Origin: Leguminivora glycinivorella
Taxonomy: Eukaryota; Arthropoda; Insecta; Lepidoptera; Tortricidae
Direction: 5' to 3'
Assembly (NCBI RefSeq): GCF_023078275.1
Contig: NC_062978.1
Coordinates: 5,222,585-5,286,584 of the forward strand
DNA: 64,000 nt
Part shown: in pieces, positions 44,801 to 55,734 of the stretch
Layout of the letters: each line of letters begins with the position of its first letter
Numbering within the stretch: position 1 is the stretch's first letter
The notes under the pieces: generated by a model
Database searches by the model: none
Told to the model about the DNA's origin: nothing
What the model saw: only the letters and a program-made list of their open reading frames with translations
Translations under genes and position numbers: made by a program

Positions 44801-45475
44801 TCACAGTTTCTGTTTTTCAATTTGTATGCACCTAATTGTTAAGTTGGGCTTTAAGTAATTTGGTCATTAAAATAAAGAAAATGCATTATAATATAACCGA
44901 GAGTTAATTATTATACCTAGTTAGTAAACTTTTTTGCGTGATGCGGAGGAAATCCGTTAAGTTAGTTTGGCCTCGACTGCATCTTGCATGGCGTCTAACA
45001 CCGACAAAGACCGATTTGCTTCTTTGCCGAAAGTATTTTCTGTCCATTCGAGGGCGGGACGCCAAGTTCGCTAAAGTCTCCGCGAACTCGTTCATTTGGT
45101 AGTTTGGTATAATTTTGATGTTCATAATGCTTCAAAAGAGGGACAAAATACATGTTTCATGACAAGTTTTATTGATGTAAATCTTTCCCCACAGAAACCG
45201 AGTTCCTCCTGGTGCCACCATCTCTAATCGCGGTGGCGTGCATCACGGCAGCAGCGCGGGGCCTGCGCGTGCGAATGTCGATCAGCGAGCTGTGCGCACT
45301 GACGCACACGGCCGCAGCCGCAGCTGAGCTGGTGGCGCGCCACGTGGAGCGGGTGCTCGCGCGCGAGACGCAGCCCCAGGAGCCCCGCCCGCGCCTCGCG
45401 CCGCCCGTCAAGCAGCCCAACGACACCACCCAGCTGCCAGACACACCCACAGATGTCCAGGACGTGCATTTCTGA
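29657..45475 (+). CDS. CycD: cyclin D (G1/S-specific), four coding exons, 291 aa
   Basis: Exons 29657-29878, 32282-32497, 35756-35912 and 45195-45475 join with consistent phase (0, 0, 1) into 292 codons including the stop. The protein opens with LSCEE, an LxCxE retinoblastoma-binding motif at residues 3-7. The cyclin box follows: MRKVVTTWMLEVCEEQQCEE, FPLAVSYMDRFLAQ, LLAATAMLLASKFRQ, LCAYTDNSVHPHEVR, ELLLLQRLNW. The C-terminal fold ends in TPTDVQDVHF, matching the phospho-degron of vertebrate cyclin D1 (Thr286). Cyclin D binds CDK4/6 in the nucleus and drives Rb phosphorylation. Introns are 2.4, 3.3 and 9.3 kb and full of transposons. All splice sites are GT-AG. Length is normal for the family. 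Confidence 0.96.
30772..30915. mobile_element. MITE with 'ggcccgtagccaaga' termini
   Basis: Left 'ggcccgtagccaagagtaca' and right 'gtattcttggctacgggcc' are inverted repeats with one mismatch. About 144 bp, non-coding, in cyclin D intron 1. Confidence 0.8.
31886..32112 (-). repeat. dispersed repeat B, copy 1
   Basis: Reverse complement of 57846-58072 over about 225 bp with few differences ('ccactcccgctccccgctga', 'cgcctgtcaaaaac'). In its own sense it is open for about 60 codons (NKEYYRTVWPLPLPAESAAHP start) in both copies. Class unknown. Confidence 0.75.
32282..32497 (+). CDS. CycD: cyclin D coding exon 2
   Basis: Seventy-two codons, VCEEQQCEE to HPHEVR, covering the core of the N-terminal cyclin box. 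The acceptor is TTGTCAG and the donor GTAAGT. The start of this exon lies only 170 bp after repeat B. Confidence 0.95.
32838..32990 (+). pseudogene. RTE-type LINE C-terminal fragment
   Basis: The translation contains GRPRYRWRNRVQTDLRELPV followed by a QDQEKSW-like end, the usual C-terminus of RTE-type polymerases. No other part of the element is present. Confidence 0.65.
34795..35120 (+). repeat. SINE-like repeat with hairpin
   Basis: 'ctcacctgatggtgcttatg', a run of (at)n at 34896-34908, and 'acggcccgcctgatgtaaag' are common in lepidopteran SINEs. A hairpin 'cttgtaca...tgtacaag' with arms 35030-35050 and 35062-35086 follows. Confidence 0.5.
35756..35912 (+). CDS. CycD: cyclin D coding exon 3
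   Basis: Fifty-two codons plus one base: QWELLLLQRLNWQLSIATAF to LTLTSVCYT, the start of the C-terminal cyclin fold (FDFIEPFLARVP). Acceptor TTGCAG, donor GTAAGT. Confidence 0.95.
36125..37449 (+). mobile_element. mariner transposon, inactive
   Basis: Terminal inverted repeats of about 31 bp (CGAGGGTCATGCCAAAAGAA start) match with one difference and are flanked by TA on each side (36123-36124 and 37450-37451). The 1,325-bp length is standard for mariner. Confidence 0.92.
36308..37404 (+). pseudogene. mariner transposase, multiply broken
   Basis: Starts MEVTGRDFRVMIYYDF. The helix-turn-helix regions (VFNWFAEFKRGRESFKDE, GRPPTAVTEENV) and all three catalytic aspartates can be read: TGDETWLY, HHDNAAPHTS and YSPDLAPCDFYLFP, consistent with D,D34D. 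A frameshift near 36420, a stop near 36715 and a frameshift near 37140 split it, so it cannot make active transposase. The fragments are otherwise well preserved. Confidence 0.92.
37706..38314 (+). repeat. 'ccggccaagtgcgagtcggg' repeat, full copy
   Basis: It begins with an A-run and 'ccggccaagtgcgagtcggg', includes '(gacggaca)n' at about 38219-38262, and ends 'ggctacggaaccctaaaaa'. A second copy is at 53347-53893 and a scrap at about 22236. This is a very common lepidopteran non-autonomous repeat. Confidence 0.8.
39402..39423 (+). other. G-run pair, possible G-quadruplex
   Basis: Runs of 6 and 12 G separated by 'agaa' lie in cyclin D intron 3 on the sense strand. Confidence 0.45.
40460..40650 (+). 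pseudogene. RTE-type LINE C-terminal fragment
   Basis: Translation RWVDDIRKTAGHFWMRLAQD then WRTRRKAYARQWAING and a stop, followed by a (gat)n tail at 40647-40662. This is the usual C-terminus and 3' end of an RTE/jockey-type element. Confidence 0.7.
45195..45475 (+). CDS. CycD: cyclin D coding exon 4
   Basis: ETEFLLVPPSLIAVACITAA to the stop. It completes the C-terminal cyclin fold, then an Ala-rich helix, a Pro-rich tail and TPTDVQDVHF. The exon is strongly GC-rich compared with its surroundings. Confidence 0.95.
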
Positions 45476-47440
45476 TCTCCAACCGCTAACCAGCGGGCTT
45501 CATCACACATTCGGTCTCATTTCGCTGACGGCGATCCAAGACTTGTTCAGAACATCCTACAAATACCTAGATGTTAAAAATCTAGAAATTAAGTTATACG
45601 GACGAGTTCTGGGTGGAGACCAGGTTGTGAATCTCATAGCAGAAAATACCAAATGTACACAGCTTGCTTTGTGTTATATCGGTTCTAAGCCGATAGATAC
45701 ATGCATGATCTCGGAGTTGAAAGAAACTTGAGCGAAAGAATAGGTGTGTTAACGTTTTTGCTCAAATCGCAGTTATATTTGCACAAATGTTTGAATCTCC
45801 AAATTGGATATAAGCGAGATGCGCCTATTGTCCCGTCGAAGACACTTTTTGTGTTGGATCGGCGCAGGTAAACGAGGAATTGAATGAATGTTCGTGTACC
45901 TATCAAAACGTGAAGTGAACACCTGAGGAAATATTAGACAATTCCCCATTGATCTCAAGTTATTTATGTGAAATATTACTTTAAAGTAGATGTATCTTAT
46001 TTATTATTTGTAAACATACTAATGCAAAATCTGGGTCTCAGTGTTTGAACGTACAACTACATTCCTTCATTGAATTTGCTACTTATACTGGTACGTGTTA
46101 TAAGACTGAATCAAAAAATATTGTTTTTTTTTACATGTTTTACAATAAAATACTCATCGATGTAATCTTAGTTTGCGCACATGTAAAGTTGTATGATCAT
46201 GGTTTGAATCATTCCTGTCATTATGAAATGGCGTGGTCGTCGGCGATGGCAGCAAGCCCCAACGAGTTGTATTACAATTAGAAATAATTAAGAATAACGT
46301 AGTTTTGTACTGCTTGTATGTGTCGTCGAAAGAATATTCATACTTGTTTGATTATTGTTTTGTGTGTCATTGTTTAAGTTATAAGATCTCACTTCGTAGT
46401 AAGTTCGGTATAAATATATGCCTGTACAAAGGTGTGAGTATTTTAATTATTACTAATTTCTAATGAAAATTCTTGAAAGTATGTAATATCTATTTATTTA
46501 GGTCGATGTTAAGTTTTAGTAAATTCTAGTCACATGTTTTACACATTCCTGTTTTCGACCAAACTTGATGTTTAAGATTTATTGTAAATGTAGAAGTTAA
46601 AGTAAGTTTTAGGGTAGATTTGTCAATTTGGATTGTACAAAAAGGTTCATATAGTTTTGTAATCACGAGTGTTTGTGGTAATGAAATTAGAGAGAAATAT
46701 GATGCTGTACAAAGATTATGGTTATGCAGTGAGGAACGTACGCTGTAGGCTCGTTTGAGCATGGCGGCGGTTCGCCGTGGCGGCGGCCGAGTGCGTACGC
46801 GATGTTAATTAAACTAATTAGAATAAATTAAAAGCTGAGCTTTCAAGTTTCTCTCCTAATTCAACAACGCCACGTAACTTTCACATAAGTTAATATAAGC
46901 ATCTCCATACGGAGCCTAATATACCATAGAGCTATACTTTACTCGTGGAGCGATGGAAACCGAACTAATATGTATTAATATTAACCCCTGGAACGCCGTT
47001 GTCAAAAATTGGCTACTGAATTAATAACTTTCAATCTGTTAATTACAGTTTAAATTGCCTGGGACAGATCTGGAACAAGGCGCGTGAGGGGTTAACTACA
47101 GACGGCCTAGCTGAAATTATAATCGTTACCTTACGCTAGACGTCGATCGAAACGCAGTCTAGCTCTGTAATCGTAAGTCAGGGAGAGTAAAGCGGGTCCG
47201 TGCGGACGACAACATCAAACTTATATACAAATTGGTCGTGCAAATCGCTTCGCGCGACGGTCCGTTGACAGAAAAACCGGCCTTACATATCGTACAATTT
47301 ACTTAGTCTCAATTTATGGAATCTTAGTCGAGTGACTAAGAGGTTGGAGTGATCAGGATGTTTTAGTACACACTACTTACTTGTACCTTATAGATTATTT
47401 ATTTGTGTCCACCTGAATTACTTTGTTAATTGCTAATAAA
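45476..47440 (+). other. cyclin D 3' UTR (probable) with poly(A) signals
   Basis: About 2 kb of non-coding, AT-rich DNA with no repeat I recognise. AATAAA occurs near 46143 (ACAATAAAA), 46822 and 47435-47440. I favour the last because repeat-type sequence begins after it, but any could be used. Confidence 0.5.
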
Positions 47441-48638
47441 ATAGTTGAAACATAAAACCAGAAGGGGCTATATTTGTTTTATTACCTTGTGCAGTGTGCT
47501 ACAAAATTGCATGGAGAAATTATGAATGAATTCATTGATAAATTCGCTATAGTGACTGCCAATACCATAATACGGGGTGATTAATGAGACGTGAGCTAAG
47601 TCAACACACTTAATAAAATCATCACAGTTAGTAAATGTTCAGGGTGTCGTTCTGGTAAAATAGCAAAAAAAAAAAGAAAAAGTATTAGTAAAAATTCTTT
47701 TTTTGCTCTCTGGAAAGGACAAACTTAAGCATTTATCTACAATCAAGGTCACATAATAACATGAAATAAATAATTATAAAAACGGTATGACAACACTTTG
47801 ATTTGAAAGAAAATTTCAAAAGTAACCAGAATCCGATGATATTAAAATGGATATATTTGTCATTGACGAGACAAAAATCATCGGACAGTAAAAAAACGTA
47901 TCCTGAAATTCCTGAATCATCCTGTATATATAGCATAGTGCACCTTTATTAGTTTTATTACCATAGTAACATAGAGGTAGTTAAATATGTAATAGTAACT
48001 CTGACCTCGCGATAAGCTGAGTAAATTTTGAAAAGAAAATACTTCGGTTTGACTAACTAGCGTTGCTAAGGGCCTTGACCAAAGAATATAATAATATTAA
48101 TAATACCAAATAATACTCACGCCTTGACTCTCTACAATCGTAATTTAATTTTGGAATCTTTGGACTGGTAATGGCATTAATATTACTAGCGGGTTAGGGA
48201 AATCCCCTTTCTAGGAAAGGGTGATGTGAAGTAATCTCTTAAGTACTTCGAGGGCAAAGTTTGTATGAAGCTTTAAAAAGTTCACCAACAATAGCATCAC
48301 AACTTTACGAGTATGTTATTAACGCCATCTATCAGAAATTTGTGAAAGCTCTTGGCTTGGCACGGAGGGTGAGCTTACGCGGCGCCGTTGTGCTACGTCG
48401 TTATTCAGGCGATGTAATCTAACTGCGTACGTTGACGTTGTCACGCTCCCGCGATAGATGGCGTTTGTAGCTGCAAATTTAAAAACTTAGGCCCATAAAA
48501 AGAATACCTAAAGTTTTTTTTTAATCCGACGACTACACAATACTTTACTAAAGTATTCATAAGTCCCTAGGGAGGACGATTTTTCTATACATACACACGA
48601 TTACATACATACATACATACATACACACGATTACATAC
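47441..48638. other. intergenic with small inverted repeats
   Basis: Includes a 39-bp segment shared with 60302-60340 (at 47508-47546) and a MITE-like pair 'aacgccatctatc' (48321-48333) and 'gatagatggcgtt' (48453-48465). A (catacata)n tract at 48603-48646 is the landing site of the next element. Confidence 0.5.
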
Positions 48639-49317
48639 ATACATACCAGGGACCGGACAACCCCTTCCGCGCTACAAGCCTTTCATTGGGAATCCCTAAC
48701 GTAAGGACGACCCAATCGAGAGACTCTCCCTTTCGAACTGCAAGCCCATTCATTTGACTAGCCCTTACAAAAAACTAAGCAAAACAATAAAGCTAGCCCT
48801 GTGCATTGGCTTAGCGCTATCCGATACGGCTTGCAATCCTTTAATAAGGGTTACCCTTATTTTAAGCGCTATTTATAAGGCTTTCCCTTTTGTTAAAGCG
48901 TAGTCGAGCCTTGCGTGAAAGAGACAGGATTATGAATCTAAGCTATTGTAAGAACAGGAAGGAAAATGCGCTGTTGCCACTCCGCACTATGCGCCCTATT
49001 TTTAATTTTGCAACGAAACATGTTTTCGTTGGATAAAAGTAGAACACGGCTAGAAATTATTTTTAATGAACTGGGAGACAAGGGACTGATGACTGGTAAT
49101 GATCATCGTCGCCCATAGATCAGTATGTATGTTCGTACGTATGAATGTATGTAGGTATGTATGAATGTATGTAGGTATGTATGTATGAATATAATTATGT
49201 AAATATGTATGTATGCCTGTAAATATACAGTGTTGGCCGAAAATCAATACAATTAACCATTAACATTACACATTGAAAACGTTAATTGCCAACATAAAAA
49301 CAAGCCGTTTTCGTCAT

Positions 49318-50975
49318 CCAACTCGCCTTGATGAGTTAATTGGGTGAGCAGTTCCTAAGATAGAGCTGATGCTGAACCCTGGGTTTTCCCAGGGGAACGC
49401 GGGTTTGGTTTAACATAGGCAAACGCTGTTTTCTTCATCGGACTTGTATTGATGAGTACTTGAGTGAGCAGTAACCAAGGTAGAGCTGATGCTGAACCCT
49501 GGCTATTCCTAGGGGAACTCGGGTTTCGTGCAACATACGCAAACGCTGTTTTCGTCATCGGACTTGTCTTCATGAGTACTTGAGTGAGCAGTAACCAAGG
49601 TAGAGCTGATGCTGAACCCTGGCTATTCCTAAGGGAACTCGGGTTTCGTGCAACATAGGCAAACGCTGTTTTCGTCATCGGACTTGTCTTGATGAGTACT
49701 TGAGTGAGCAGTAACCAAGGTAGAGCTGATGCTCAACCCTGGCTATTCCTAGGGGAACGCGGGTTTGGAGTAACATAGGCAAGCGCTGTTTTCTTCACCG
49801 GACTTGTCTTGGTGAGTACTTAAATGAGCAGTAACCAAGGTAGAGCTGATGCTGCACCCTGGCTATTCCTAAGGGAACTCGGGTTTCGTGCAACATAGGC
49901 AAACGCTGTTTTCGTCATCGGACTTGTCTTGATGAGTACTTGAGTGAGCAGTAACCAAGGTAGAGCTGATGCTGAACCCTGGCTTTTCCCAGGGGAACGC
50001 GGGTTTGGTGTAACATAGGCAAGCGCTGTTTTCGTCATCGGATTTGTTTTGATGAGTACTTTAGTGAGCAGTAACCAGGGTAGAGCTGATGCTGAACCCT
50101 GGCTATTCCTAAGGGAACTCGGGTTTCGTGCAACATAGGCAAACGCTGTTTTCTTCATCGGACTTGTATTGATGAGTACTTGTGTGAGCAGTAACCAAGG
50201 TAGAGCTGATGCTGAACCCTGGCTATTCCTAGGGGAACGCGGGTTTGGAGTAACATAGGCAAGCGCTGTTTTCGTCATCGGACTTGTCTTGATGAGTACT
50301 TGAGTGAGCAGTAACCAAGGTAGAGCTGATGCTGAACCCTGGCTATTCCTAAGGGAACTCGGGTTTCGTGCAACATAGGCAAACGCTGTTTTCGTCATCG
50401 GACTTGTCTTGATGAGTACTTGAGTGAGCAGTAACCAAGGTAGAGCTGATGCTGAACCCTGGCTTTTCCCAGGGGAACGCGGGTTTGGTGTAACATAGGC
50501 AAGCGCTGTTTTCGTCATCGGACTTGTTTTGATGAGTACTTTAGTGAGCAGTAACCAGAGTAGAGCTGATGCTGAACCCTGGCTATTCCTAGGGGAACTC
50601 GGGTTTCGTGCAACATAGGCAAACGCTGTTTTCGTCATCGGATTTGTCTTGATGAGTACTTGAGTAAGCAGTAACCAAGGTAGAGCTGATGTTGAACCCT
50701 GGCTATTCCTAGGGAACTCGGGTTTCGTGCAACATAGGTAAACGCTGTTTTTGTCATCGGACTTGTCTTGATGAGTACTGGTAAAGCTGATATTGAACTC
50801 TGGCTGTACCTAGGGGAACTTAGGTTTGGTGCAACATAGACAAACCGGGTTTTCGTTATAGGCCCTGCCTTTATGAGGACTTGGGTGCGCAGTACCCAAG
50901 CCAGTGCTGTAGCTCAGACCTGGTGGTACCTAGGGGAACTCAGGTTCGGTGCAATATAAATAAACGCTGTTTTCT
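49318..50975 (-). repeat. 120-bp minisatellite, left array (minus sense)
   Basis: About 13-14 units of 120 bp. Read on the minus strand each encodes MTKTAFAYVARNPSSPRNSQ-type 40-residue repeats, because 120 is a multiple of three. Outer units are more diverged. It is inverted relative to the right array. I regard the open frames as a consequence of unit length, not as a gene. Confidence 0.93.
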
Positions 50976-51419
50976 GTTCATAGTATATTTCGTGTGAAAT
51001 ATCTTAGACTCGTCTTTATGACTGGTACTTGGTTGAGTTGAGTAGTACCATAGAATCTGTCAAACTATTTCTGTTGATTGTTGTGAATTCTATGAAGATC
51101 GTTTAAAACAGAAATAATTTTCTGGTGGCAATGAAGCATACAGCCCGTCTGATAGTAAATAGTTACCGCAGTCTATAGACGCTTGGAACTCCAGTATTCT
51201 CTTTATTCCCTGTGTTACTATTAGTGAAATCGACTGTACTTAATTTTGATATTCAAATGGATATACATACGTATTTTTTTAGACATAAATAAAGTGTTTT
51301 ATGTATGGCAAATTAATAAATTTGTTCTAACTACTTGATGTTAATATTCACTTCTGGTAGGATTTTTGTTCAGTTAATATTATGTTTTATGCCTAACTTG
51401 ACATTGCATGAAATATTTC
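50976..51419. other. spacer between the inverted arrays
   Basis: About 445 bp of unique sequence with a SINE-like scrap near 51122-51190 ('catacagcccgtctgatag'). It would be the loop of any hairpin formed by the arrays. Confidence 0.6.
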
Positions 51420-53174
51420 TATATTATAATGCACCGAAACCAGAGTTGCCCTAGATACCGCCAGGGCTCAGCTACAGCGCTGTCTTGGCTATTGCGCACC
51501 CAAGTCCTCGTCAAGACAAGTCCGATGACGCAAACAGAGTTTGCCTATGTTACACCAAACCCGAGTTCCCCTAGGTACAGCCAGGTTTCAGCATCAGCTC
51601 TATCTCGGGTACAGCTCACCCAAATACTCATTAAGACAAGTCCAATGACTAAAACAGCGTTTTCCTGGGTTACACTAAACCCGAGTTCCCCTAGGTGCAG
51701 CCAGGGTTCAGCATCAGCTGGATTTCGGGTACTGCTCACTCGAGTACTCATCAAGACAAGTCCGATGACGAAAACCGCGTTTGCCTGTGTTACACAAAAC
51801 CCGAGTTCCCCTAGGTGCAGCCAGGGTTCAGCATCAGCTGGACTTTGGGTATTGCTCACTCGAGTAGTCATCAAGACAAGTCCGATGACGAAAACAGCGT
51901 TTGCCTGTGTTACACTAAACCCGAGTTCCCATAGGTGCAGCCAGGGTTCAGCATCAGCTGGACTTTGGGTACTGCTCACTCGAGTACTCATCAAGACAAG
52001 TCCGATGACGAAAACAGCGTTTGCCTGTGTTACACAAAACCCGAGTTCCCCTAGGTGCAGCCAGGGTTCAGCATCAGCTGGACTTTGGGTATTGCTCACT
52101 CGAGTAGTCATCAAGACAAGTCCGATGACGAAAACAGCGTTTGCCTGTGTTACACTAAACCAGAGTTCCCATAGGTGCAGCCAGGGTTCAGCATCAGCTG
52201 GACTTTGGGTATTGCTCACTCGAGTACTCATCAAAACAAGTCCGATGACGAAAACAGCGTTTGCCTGTGTTACACTAAACCCGAGTTCCCCTAGGTGCAG
52301 CCAGGGTTCAGCATCAGCTGGACTTTGGGTATTGCCCACTCGAGTACTCATCAAGACAAGTCCGATGACGAAAACAGCGTTTGCCTGTGTTACACTAAAC
52401 CCGAGTTCCCCTAGGTGCAGCCAGGGTTCAGCATCAACTGGACTTCGGGTACTGCTTACTCGAGTACTCATCAAGACAAGTCCGATGACGAAAACAGCGT
52501 TTGCCTGTGTTACCCTAAACCCGAGTTCCCATAGGTGCAGCCAGGGTTCAGCATCAGCTGGACTTTGGGTACTGCTCACTCGAGTACTCATCAAGACAAG
52601 TCCGATGACGAAAACAGCGTTTGCCTGTGTTACACGTACTAAACCCGAGTTCCCCTAGATGCAGCCAGGGTTCAGCATCAGCTGGACTTCGGGTACTGCT
52701 CACTCGAGTACTCATCAAGACAAGTCCGATGACGAAAACAGCGTTTGCCTGTGTTACACTAAACAGGATTCTCCTAGATGCAGCCAGGGTTCAGCATCAG
52801 CTGGACTTCGGGTACTGCTCACTCGAGTACTCATCAAGACAAGTCCGATGACGAAAACAGCGTTTACCTGTGTTACACTAAACCCGAGTTCCCCTAGGTG
52901 CAGCCAGGGTTCAGCATCAGCTGGACTTCGGGTACTGCTCACTCGAGTACTCATCAAGACAAGTCCGATGACGAAACCAGCGTTTGCCTGTGTTACACTA
53001 AACCCGAGTTCCCCTAGGTACAGCCAGGGTTCAGCATCAGCTGGACTTCGGGTACTGCTCACTCAAGTACTCATCAAGACAAGTCCGATGACGAAAACAG
53101 CGTTTGCCTGTATTACACTAAACCCGAGTTCCCCTAGGTGCAGCCAGGGTTCAGCATCAGCTAGACTTCGGGTA
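51420..53174 (+). repeat. 120-bp minisatellite, right array (plus sense)
   Basis: About 14-15 units, more uniform than the left array, encoding MTKTAFACVTLNPSSPRCSQ-type 40-residue repeats. A 4-bp addition near 52635 shifts frame. Units match the reverse complement of left-array units at roughly nine in ten positions by eye. Confidence 0.93.
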
Positions 53175-53327
53175 GAATCGTCCCACGATAAGTTTGCAAC
53201 GATTTTCACACCCTCGCCAGTGCAGATGTTATTTTAAACGTCAAACTTTGATGAAATTATGACGTTTACTTAACCCTTGCAGAGGCGGGGCTATTAAAAT
53301 CTATGCAGACTTATCGTGGGACGATTC
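53175..53327. mobile_element. MITE nested at the end of the right array
   Basis: 'gaatcgtcccacgataagt' and 'acttatcgtgggacgattc' are perfect inverted repeats, flanked by TA on each side. About 153 bp. It replaces part of an array unit, so it arrived after the array formed. Confidence 0.85.
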
Positions 53328-53346
53328 TACTCATTAAGACAAGTCC

Positions 53347-53893
53347 GATAAAAAAAACCGGCCAAGAGCGTGTCGGGCCACGCTCAGTGTAGGGTTCCGA
53401 AGTTTTCCATATTTTTCTCAAAAACTACTGAACCTATCAAGTTCAAAACAATTTTCCTAGAAAGTCTTTACAAAGTTCTACTTTTGTGATTTTTTTCATA
53501 TTTTTTAAACTTGTGGTTCAAAAGTTAGAGGGGGGGACGCACTTTTTTTCCTTTAGGAGCGATTATTTCCGAAAATATTAATATTATCAAAAAGCAATCT
53601 TAGTAAACCCTTTACTCATTCTTAAATACCTATCCAACAATATATCACACGTTGGGGTTGGAATGAAAAATATTATCAGCCCCCACTTCACATGTAGGGG
53701 GTACCCTAATAAAACATTTTTTCCATGTTTTATTTTTGCACTCTGTTGGCGTGATTGATATACATATTGGGACCAAATTTCAGCTTTCTAGTGCTAACGG
53801 TTACTGAAATTATCCGCGGACGGACGGACGGACGGACAGACAGACATGGCGAAACTATAAGGGTTCCTAGTTGACTACGGAACCCTAAAAAGC
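53347..53893 (+). repeat. 'ccggccaag...ggttccg' repeat, second copy
   Basis: Same layout as 37706-38314: 'aaccggccaagagcgtgtcg', '(ggac)n' at about 53818-53838, and 'gactacggaaccctaaaaa'. Nested within the large hAT-like element. Confidence 0.8.
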
Positions 53894-54394
53894 AGCGTTT
53901 GCCTGTGTTACACCTGAGCAAAGCAGGAGCCTATCATAACTATAAGTATTTGGTATTGAAAATTGAACCTTATTTTAACTACAGCCGTTTCCATCAGACA
54001 GAAACGCGCAAATATCACACACAGTGCCGCCGTAGGTAACGATCGTATGTTATTTCGTTCGGAGTAATGTGTGCTTTATGAGCGAGGTACAGGATTTAAA
54101 CTCGCACGATATGCTATAAGGGAAAGCAAATAAAACCCAATATAAGGCTTACCCTTATGGCGTTAGGCTGAGCCGATGATAAGGGTTTTGAAAGGGTATT
54201 GGGCTATTTTAGGTAAGCGCTTTCGTTAGGGCTTTAAAAGCAAAATGAAAGGGTATCGCGTCAAAAGGGTAGGGTAAGTTAAGCCTAACGAAATACCCAT
54301 ACAAAACCCCGTATAAGGGATAGCGGGCCGGTCCCTGATACATACATACGATTTTTCTATAACTCCACATTATGTGGATATGTGATGATATAGT

Positions 54395-54610
54395 ACATTA
54401 CGATACAAGTGCGTAAAAAAGGAAGTTCGAAACGAGTGGCGATAAATTAAACCGAAGGGAGTGTTTTAAATCGACACGAGTTACGAATTTCCTTTTCGCA
54501 CGTGTATCGTACGACGTTTTTCAGTACAGATGAGCCTCCGAAGTTTCGACCTGGCATATAATGAACCACTTCTCGCACTAGTGCGTAAAAAAACACCATC
54601 TGTACTGAAA
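54395..54610 (+). repeat. dispersed repeat C, copy 1
   Basis: Contains an imperfect palindrome ('gatacaagtgcgtaaaaaag' against 'cttttcgcacgtgtatc') and 'tttttcagtacagatg' mirrored by 'catctgtactgaaaa'. A rearranged opposite-strand copy lies at 58955-59195. Confidence 0.65.
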
Positions 54611-55706
54611 ATACATTTACATTATCTATGCATTGTGCGTATTGTGCTAATACTTTAGCTACTCGATAGCGGGAAATGCATGTAATTTTTGGTCCTAGGA
54701 AACCGTATGGTGGCCCTGTTCATTTTCTCCATATATTTTCCGTGACGCCTATAGGTAACAGACAGCAAATATAGATAGTTTACAAATATATAACATATTA
54801 TAGGACTTTTACTACTTGGTCTAAAAAAATATGAGAAAATGTCCAAAAGTGGTAATAATTGTAACGGTGAAGGCTCGTTTTCAAAAAAATGCCAAAAATA
54901 TATAATAGAAATTTATAATCACAAAGGAATAAGAGCAATTTTAGTAAACATTGCAGATTAATTTTGTACGAAAATAATTTCAATGTGATGTGGATTTTCA
55001 AAGAAATTGTCACTTAATTTTAGGTAATTTCTGTAAAAAATTCTACTCGTCTTAGCCTCGTTTACTCTTTTTCAAAACCTTATAATAAAAATGTAGTCTG
55101 AGAAGATTGTAGTACAGGATATACGTATTATAAATTTACCAGTTTCGGTATTCAAAATTGTCCAAATTTTACAAATAAGATCGACTAATTCAGCACTATA
55201 CGCGGGTTTTCCTAAACGTGCATCAGAAAAGAAATCATAAATAATTTAGTGAGTTAGTTTTCGAAAATCCCGTCTGATAAGAATCAAGATAATAAGATGC
55301 TCTAATTGAACCTTTAATTAAATATATCTATTAGATAACGGAAAGTGTAGTATTTCACCCACTAAAACTATCAATTTTACATTATTTTGACGTTTCTCTT
55401 GAAAGCAGCCTTAATATTTTTATTGAGAATAGAATAGATTTAAATTTCTTACTACAGTAACGTATTACGTACGTACGTACGTACGTACAGGAACCAACAG
55501 CCTTATATACTCAGCGCCGGCCCGCGCACTCGATCAGGGTAGAGCGAGATATAGGTTCGATGCCAAAATGGTCATAGATTCGCTGTGTCCATCAGAAAGG
55601 TCACAACCATTTGACTAGGTAAGTAAAACATTTCACATGTATGCTCACAGACAGAAATTGTAAGCGCGAGCGAAGCGAGCGCGAAAATTTTTCCCATTAT
55701 TTATGG
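54611..55706. other. AT-rich intergenic DNA
   Basis: No supported gene. A (gtac)n tract is at 55465-55488. Confidence 0.45.
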
Positions 55707-55715
55707 CAGGGGAGT

Positions 55716-55734
55716 GGGGGGGGGGGGGGGGGGG
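55716..55734 (+). other. poly-G run (19 G)
   Basis: An uninterrupted run of 19 G following 'ggggagt'. It may form quadruplex structure and is prone to sequencing error. Confidence 0.6.

Larger units (their letters stand above)
35913..45194 (+). other. cyclin D intron 3 (9.3 kb)
   Basis: Holds the mariner (36125-37449), a repeat (37706-38314), an RTE tail (40460-40650), G-runs at 39402-39423, and a GC-rich patch at 42370-42600. The stretches 38320-40450 and 40660-45190 otherwise show no supported gene. Ends in TTTCCCCACAG. Confidence 0.8.
48647..54337. mobile_element. large hAT-like non-autonomous element with inverted minisatellite arrays (5,691 bp)
   Basis: Ends CAGGGACCGG / CCGGTCCCTG are inverted repeats, flanked by ATACATAC at 48639-48646 and 54338-54345. 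The 8-bp duplication lies in a tetranucleotide tract, so it is suggestive rather than proof. Subterminal zones of about 250 bp on both sides are rich in 'cccttat/ataaggg' words, as expected for hAT transposase binding sites. No transposase is present. Inside are two opposed 120-bp arrays, a nested MITE and a nested repeat. Confidence 0.72.

Noticed and set aside
49820..50638. 272-codon repetitive minus-strand frame as a protein gene
   Set aside because: It is wholly inside the 120-bp minisatellite. The unit is a multiple of three, so frames persist automatically; there is no promoter, signal peptide or unique sequence.
49318..53174. Regularly spaced repeats as a CRISPR array
   Set aside because: Eukaryotic DNA, units of 120 bp directly adjoining with no unique spacers, and no cas genes.
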